Shown here piece by piece: positions 5,508 to 7,442 of a stretch of 7,442 nucleotides of DNA. This stretch comes from Acidobacteriota bacterium. GTDB lineage: Bacteria; Acidobacteriota; Terriglobia; UBA7540. The stretch lies in the NCBI GenBank assembly GCA_021780055.1, contig JAJXZM010000422.1:1-7442 (forward strand), written 5' to 3'. The notes below the pieces were generated by a model, which saw nothing but the letters and a program-made list of their open reading frames with translations, was not told the origin of the DNA and searched no databases. The position numbers were made by a program, and so were the translations under genes. Positions within the stretch are counted from its first letter, which is position 1. Every line of letters starts with the position of its first letter.

Positions 5508-6824
5508 GTGCGGAAGCTACCGATCATCGTAATTCTGGGGCGCCCCAACGTGGGCAAATCCACGCTGTTCAACCGCATTGTCGGCAGCCGCCGCGCGCTG
5601 GTGGGCAATGAGCCGGGCATGACGCGCGACCGCATTGAGGCAGAGGCCGAGTGGCAAGGGGCGCGCTTCAGGATGGTGGATACGGGCGGAATCGTGCCGC
5701 AGGACCCAGACCTGATTGCGTCGGAGATCTTGCGCCACGCGCAGATGGCCATCGCGCAGGCGGCGCACCTGGTGCTGGTAGTTGACGGACGCGAAGGAGT
5801 GCTGCCGCTCGACCAGGAACTTTGCAACCTGCTCCGCAAGACAGGCAGGCCGCTGGCCATAGCGGTAAACAAGATTGACCTTCCCATGCACACGGCGCTG
5901 GCGGCAGAGTTTGCCGGACTGGGTGTGGAAGCTACGTTTGCTGTTTCGGCCGAGCACGGCCTTGGAGTGGATGAACTTCTCAGCCACATCACGGCAGGTT
6001 GGCAGGCTTCGGAGGAAGCCGCCCCCGGTGCGGAAGAGCCCGTGCGGATCGCCATCATCGGCCACCCCAACGTCGGCAAATCAACGCTGCTCAACCGCCT
6101 CTGCGGCCAGGAGCGCTCAATCGTGACGCCTATCGCGGGCACCACGCGCGACGCCGTGGACGCGGAAGTGGAGCACGACGGAGCGAAATACGTGTTTATT
6201 GACACGGCCGGCATCCGGCGCAAAGGGAAAACCAAACTTCTTGCGGAAAAGCTGAGCGTGATCCAGGCGCGCAAGCACCTGGAAGAGGCGGACCTGGCGT
6301 TGTTTATTGTGGACGCGGAAGAGGGCGTAACCGCCCTCGATACCCATATTGCCGGCTATGCGCACGAAAGCCGCCGGTCCGTCGTGGTGGTGGTGAACAA
6401 GTGGGACGCCATCAAGAAAGGGCCAACCATTACACGGGATTACACAGAGGAACTGCGGCGGCGCATGAAGTTTCTTGATTACGCCCCCATCGCCTTTATC
6501 TCAGCGCTGAAGGGACAGCGGGTCGAGAGCCTTTGGGGGCTGATCGATGAGGTAGCCGCCGCCCGCAAGCTTCGCGTGCCCACGGCCCAGATGAACGTCT
6601 TCCTGAAAAGCCTCGACCTCCGGCGGCTGCCCAGTTCTCACGGCCGCCCTCTGCGGATTTATTACCTGACTCAGGCCGCCGTTTCCCCGCCCACCTTCAT
6701 CGCCTTCACCAACCGCGCAGGCAAGCTGCACTTCTCTATCGAGCGCTACCTGGAAAACAGGATCCGTGAAGCCTTCGGCTTTGCAGGGAGCCCGATCGTG
6801 ATCAAATCCCGCACCCGCAAATAG
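5508..6824 (+). CDS. der: Ribosome biogenesis GTPase Der (EngA)
   Basis: An essential GTPase with two tandem G domains that assists 50S subunit assembly in the cytoplasm. Numbering from GTG 5508 (438 residues, normal for the family): domain 1 has G1 GRPNVGKST (11-19), the G2 Thr in PGMTRDR (39), G3 DTGG (58-61) and G4 NKID (121-124). After an acidic linker (ASEEAAPGAEEP), domain 2 has G1 GHPNVGKST (185-193), AGTTRD, G3 DTAG (232-235) and G4 NKWD (297-300). The C-terminal KH-like domain, from about 345, includes LRIYYLTQAAVSPPTFIAF and ends in the basic tail KSRTRK. All motifs are intact. An ATG at 5445 would add 21 residues not typical of Der (MEGHNEGGRYPSRK...), has no Shine-Dalgarno and overlaps the opposite-strand AraC ATG, so GTG 5508 is preferred. 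Divergent from the AraC-type gene; followed by a PIN/TRAM gene with its own promoter. Confidence 0.98.
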   Translation: MRKLPIIVILGRPNVGKSTLFNRIVGSRRALVGNEPGMTRDRIEAEAEWQGARFRMVDTGGIVPQDPDLIASEILRHAQMAIAQAAHLVLVVDGREGVLPLDQELCNLLRKTGRPLAIAVNKIDLPMHTALAAEFAGLGVEATFAVSAEHGLGVDELLSHITAGWQASEEAAPGAEEPVRIAIIGHPNVGKSTLLNRLCGQERSIVTPIAGTTRDAVDAEVEHDGAKYVFIDTAGIRRKGKTKLLAEKLSVIQARKHLEEADLALFIVDAEEGVTALDTHIAGYAHESRRSVVVVVNKWDAIKKGPTITRDYTEELRRRMKFLDYAPIAFISALKGQRVESLWGLIDEVAAARKLRVPTAQMNVFLKSLDLRRLPSSHGRPLRIYYLTQAAVSPPTFIAFTNRAGKLHFSIERYLENRIREAFGFAGSPIVIKSRTRK

Positions 6825-6925
6825 CGTTGGGGTCCCTGCCTGGGGGATCAAGCGATACAAGATTATAAAGTGGTTAATTTGTTGTAAAATCGGCTGATCT
6901 TGTTTAACCCGAATGGCCACAGAAA

Positions 6926-6934
6926 TGCTATACT
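6926..6934 (+). promoter_or_regulatory. Putative extended -10 promoter for the PIN/TRAM gene
   Basis: TGC directly followed by TATACT (6929-6934) matches the extended -10 pattern TGnTATAAT at five of six core bases. No good -35 lies 16-18 bases upstream (only TAACCC), which extended -10 promoters tolerate. The surroundings (6855-6935) are AT-rich compared with der. Transcription would start near 6941, leaving a leader of about 80 bases. Confidence 0.5.
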
Positions 6935-6980
6935 GAGCGCAAATCGAGCTGTGTCTGCCTGCCCGGGACAACAAGCTTGA

Positions 6981-6990
6981 GACAATTGTC
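6981..6990. repeat. 10-bp perfect palindrome in the PIN/TRAM gene leader
   Basis: GACAATTGTC is self-complementary and lies between the putative promoter and the ribosome binding site. It could be an operator or chance; no known binding motif is claimed. Confidence 0.3.
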
Positions 6991-7004
6991 GCGAAATTAT
7001 ACAG

Positions 7005-7011
7005 AAGGGAG
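7005..7011 (+). promoter_or_regulatory. Ribosome binding site of the PIN/TRAM gene
   Basis: AAGGGAG lies ten bases before ATG 7022. This supports that codon over the in-frame ATG at 7034. Confidence 0.6.
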
Positions 7012-7021
7012 CTGGCAATTC

Positions 7022-7442
7022 ATGTCATTAGAGATGGCGTCTCTTCGAATTGTGTTTTTTATTTCCGTCGTTGCCGCCGCCTATCATCTTCGGCCTTTTC
7101 ACTGGTCTTCATTGGTGTCTTCTCTGGTAGGGGCAGGGCTGGCATCTGCGTTTATTTTCATTGAAATGCGCCTGCGGAAGGCCAGTCTTACGCGCCTGAT
7201 CGGTTCGGCTGTGGGAGCTTCCATGGGCGTGCTGGGAGCGCTGGTTATCAGCCATCTGCTGAGCCTGACCTCACTGGAGAAAGCGTCCATTTCGTATGTC
7301 CAAATCACTCTTCTCCTGCTGATGGGCTATATCGGGCTGGTGGTGGGCGCATCCAAGGGCGACCTGCTGAACCTGGCTGCCATGGGCGGCATTTTCTCCG
7401 CCGAGCGCCAAGGCAGAAAAAGCAGCAAGATCCTTGACACCA
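7022..7442 (+). CDS. PIN/TRAM-domain membrane protein (YacL-like), C-terminus cut by window edge
   Basis: The first 140 residues of an integral membrane protein. Four hydrophobic segments are seen near 6-21, 29-48, 58-80 and 92-110, in the pattern of the YacL family, where a four-helix membrane module precedes a cytoplasmic PIN nuclease domain and a C-terminal TRAM RNA-binding domain. The last visible residues, SSKILDT, match the family's PIN start (typically KILDTSVIIDGR), and the Asp there would be the first metal-binding acid. The rest lies outside the window, so the PIN and TRAM calls rest on the membrane pattern plus this five-residue anchor. Family members are about 330-360 residues long; a role as membrane-tethered RNase is predicted for the family but not settled. 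It follows der on the same strand after 197 bases that hold its likely promoter and no gene. Confidence 0.87.
   Translation, partial: MSLEMASLRIVFFISVVAAAYHLRPFHWSSLVSSLVGAGLASAFIFIEMRLRKASLTRLIGSAVGASMGVLGALVISHLLSLTSLEKASISYVQITLLLLMGYIGLVVGASKGDLLNLAAMGGIFSAERQGRKSSKILDT

Noticed and set aside
6829..6846. Possible terminator after der (TCCC...GGGA)
   Set aside because: Only a four-base stem, and no T-run follows.

Overview
The window looks like a chromosomal piece of a GC-rich, non-model bacterium. Gene style suggests Acidobacteriota: a dinG/der/PIN-TRAM housekeeping setting, a short AraC-type HTH protein without a sensor domain, and a small exported protein with a tail (VDYAEMSNGKKYGQD) like ones I recall from acidobacterial genomes. 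This placement is an inference from memory, not a search.

Layout. (1) 1-1569, minus: most of a DinG/Rad3-type Fe-S helicase, cut by the left window edge. (2) 1570-1787: intergenic, with one strong inverted repeat and no gene. (3) 1788-5446, minus: four genes, read in the order AraC-family regulator, tiny secreted 12-cysteine protein, exported 198-residue protein, and a two-domain glycosyltransferase (degenerate SpsF-like nucleotidyltransferase domain plus GT4 glycosyltransferase). (4) 5447-5507: a short divergent intergenic with a hairpin. (5) 5508-6824, plus: der (engA), complete. (6) 6825-7021: leader region with an extended -10 promoter and a 10-bp palindrome. (7) 7022-7442, plus: the membrane N-terminus of a PIN/TRAM-domain (YacL-like) protein, cut by the right edge.

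How it fits together. The flanks are housekeeping genes: DNA-structure helicase, ribosome-assembly GTPase and predicted membrane-anchored nuclease. They have GC-rich codons and recognisable families. The central block uses more AT-ending and rare-type codons (ATA, AGA, TTA) and carries functions typical of accessory cargo. Its most unusual member is the 74-residue protein with a Sec-type signal peptide, twelve cysteines in about 50 mature residues and a full-length Shine-Dalgarno match. A second exported protein follows 79 bases downstream, also with a strong Shine-Dalgarno. The regulator, Cys-rich secreted protein, exported partner and glycosyltransferase could form one functional unit. Only their shared strand and proximity support that; I see no proof of a single transcript. 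No tRNA, rRNA, CRISPR array, insertion sequence or integrase is visible.
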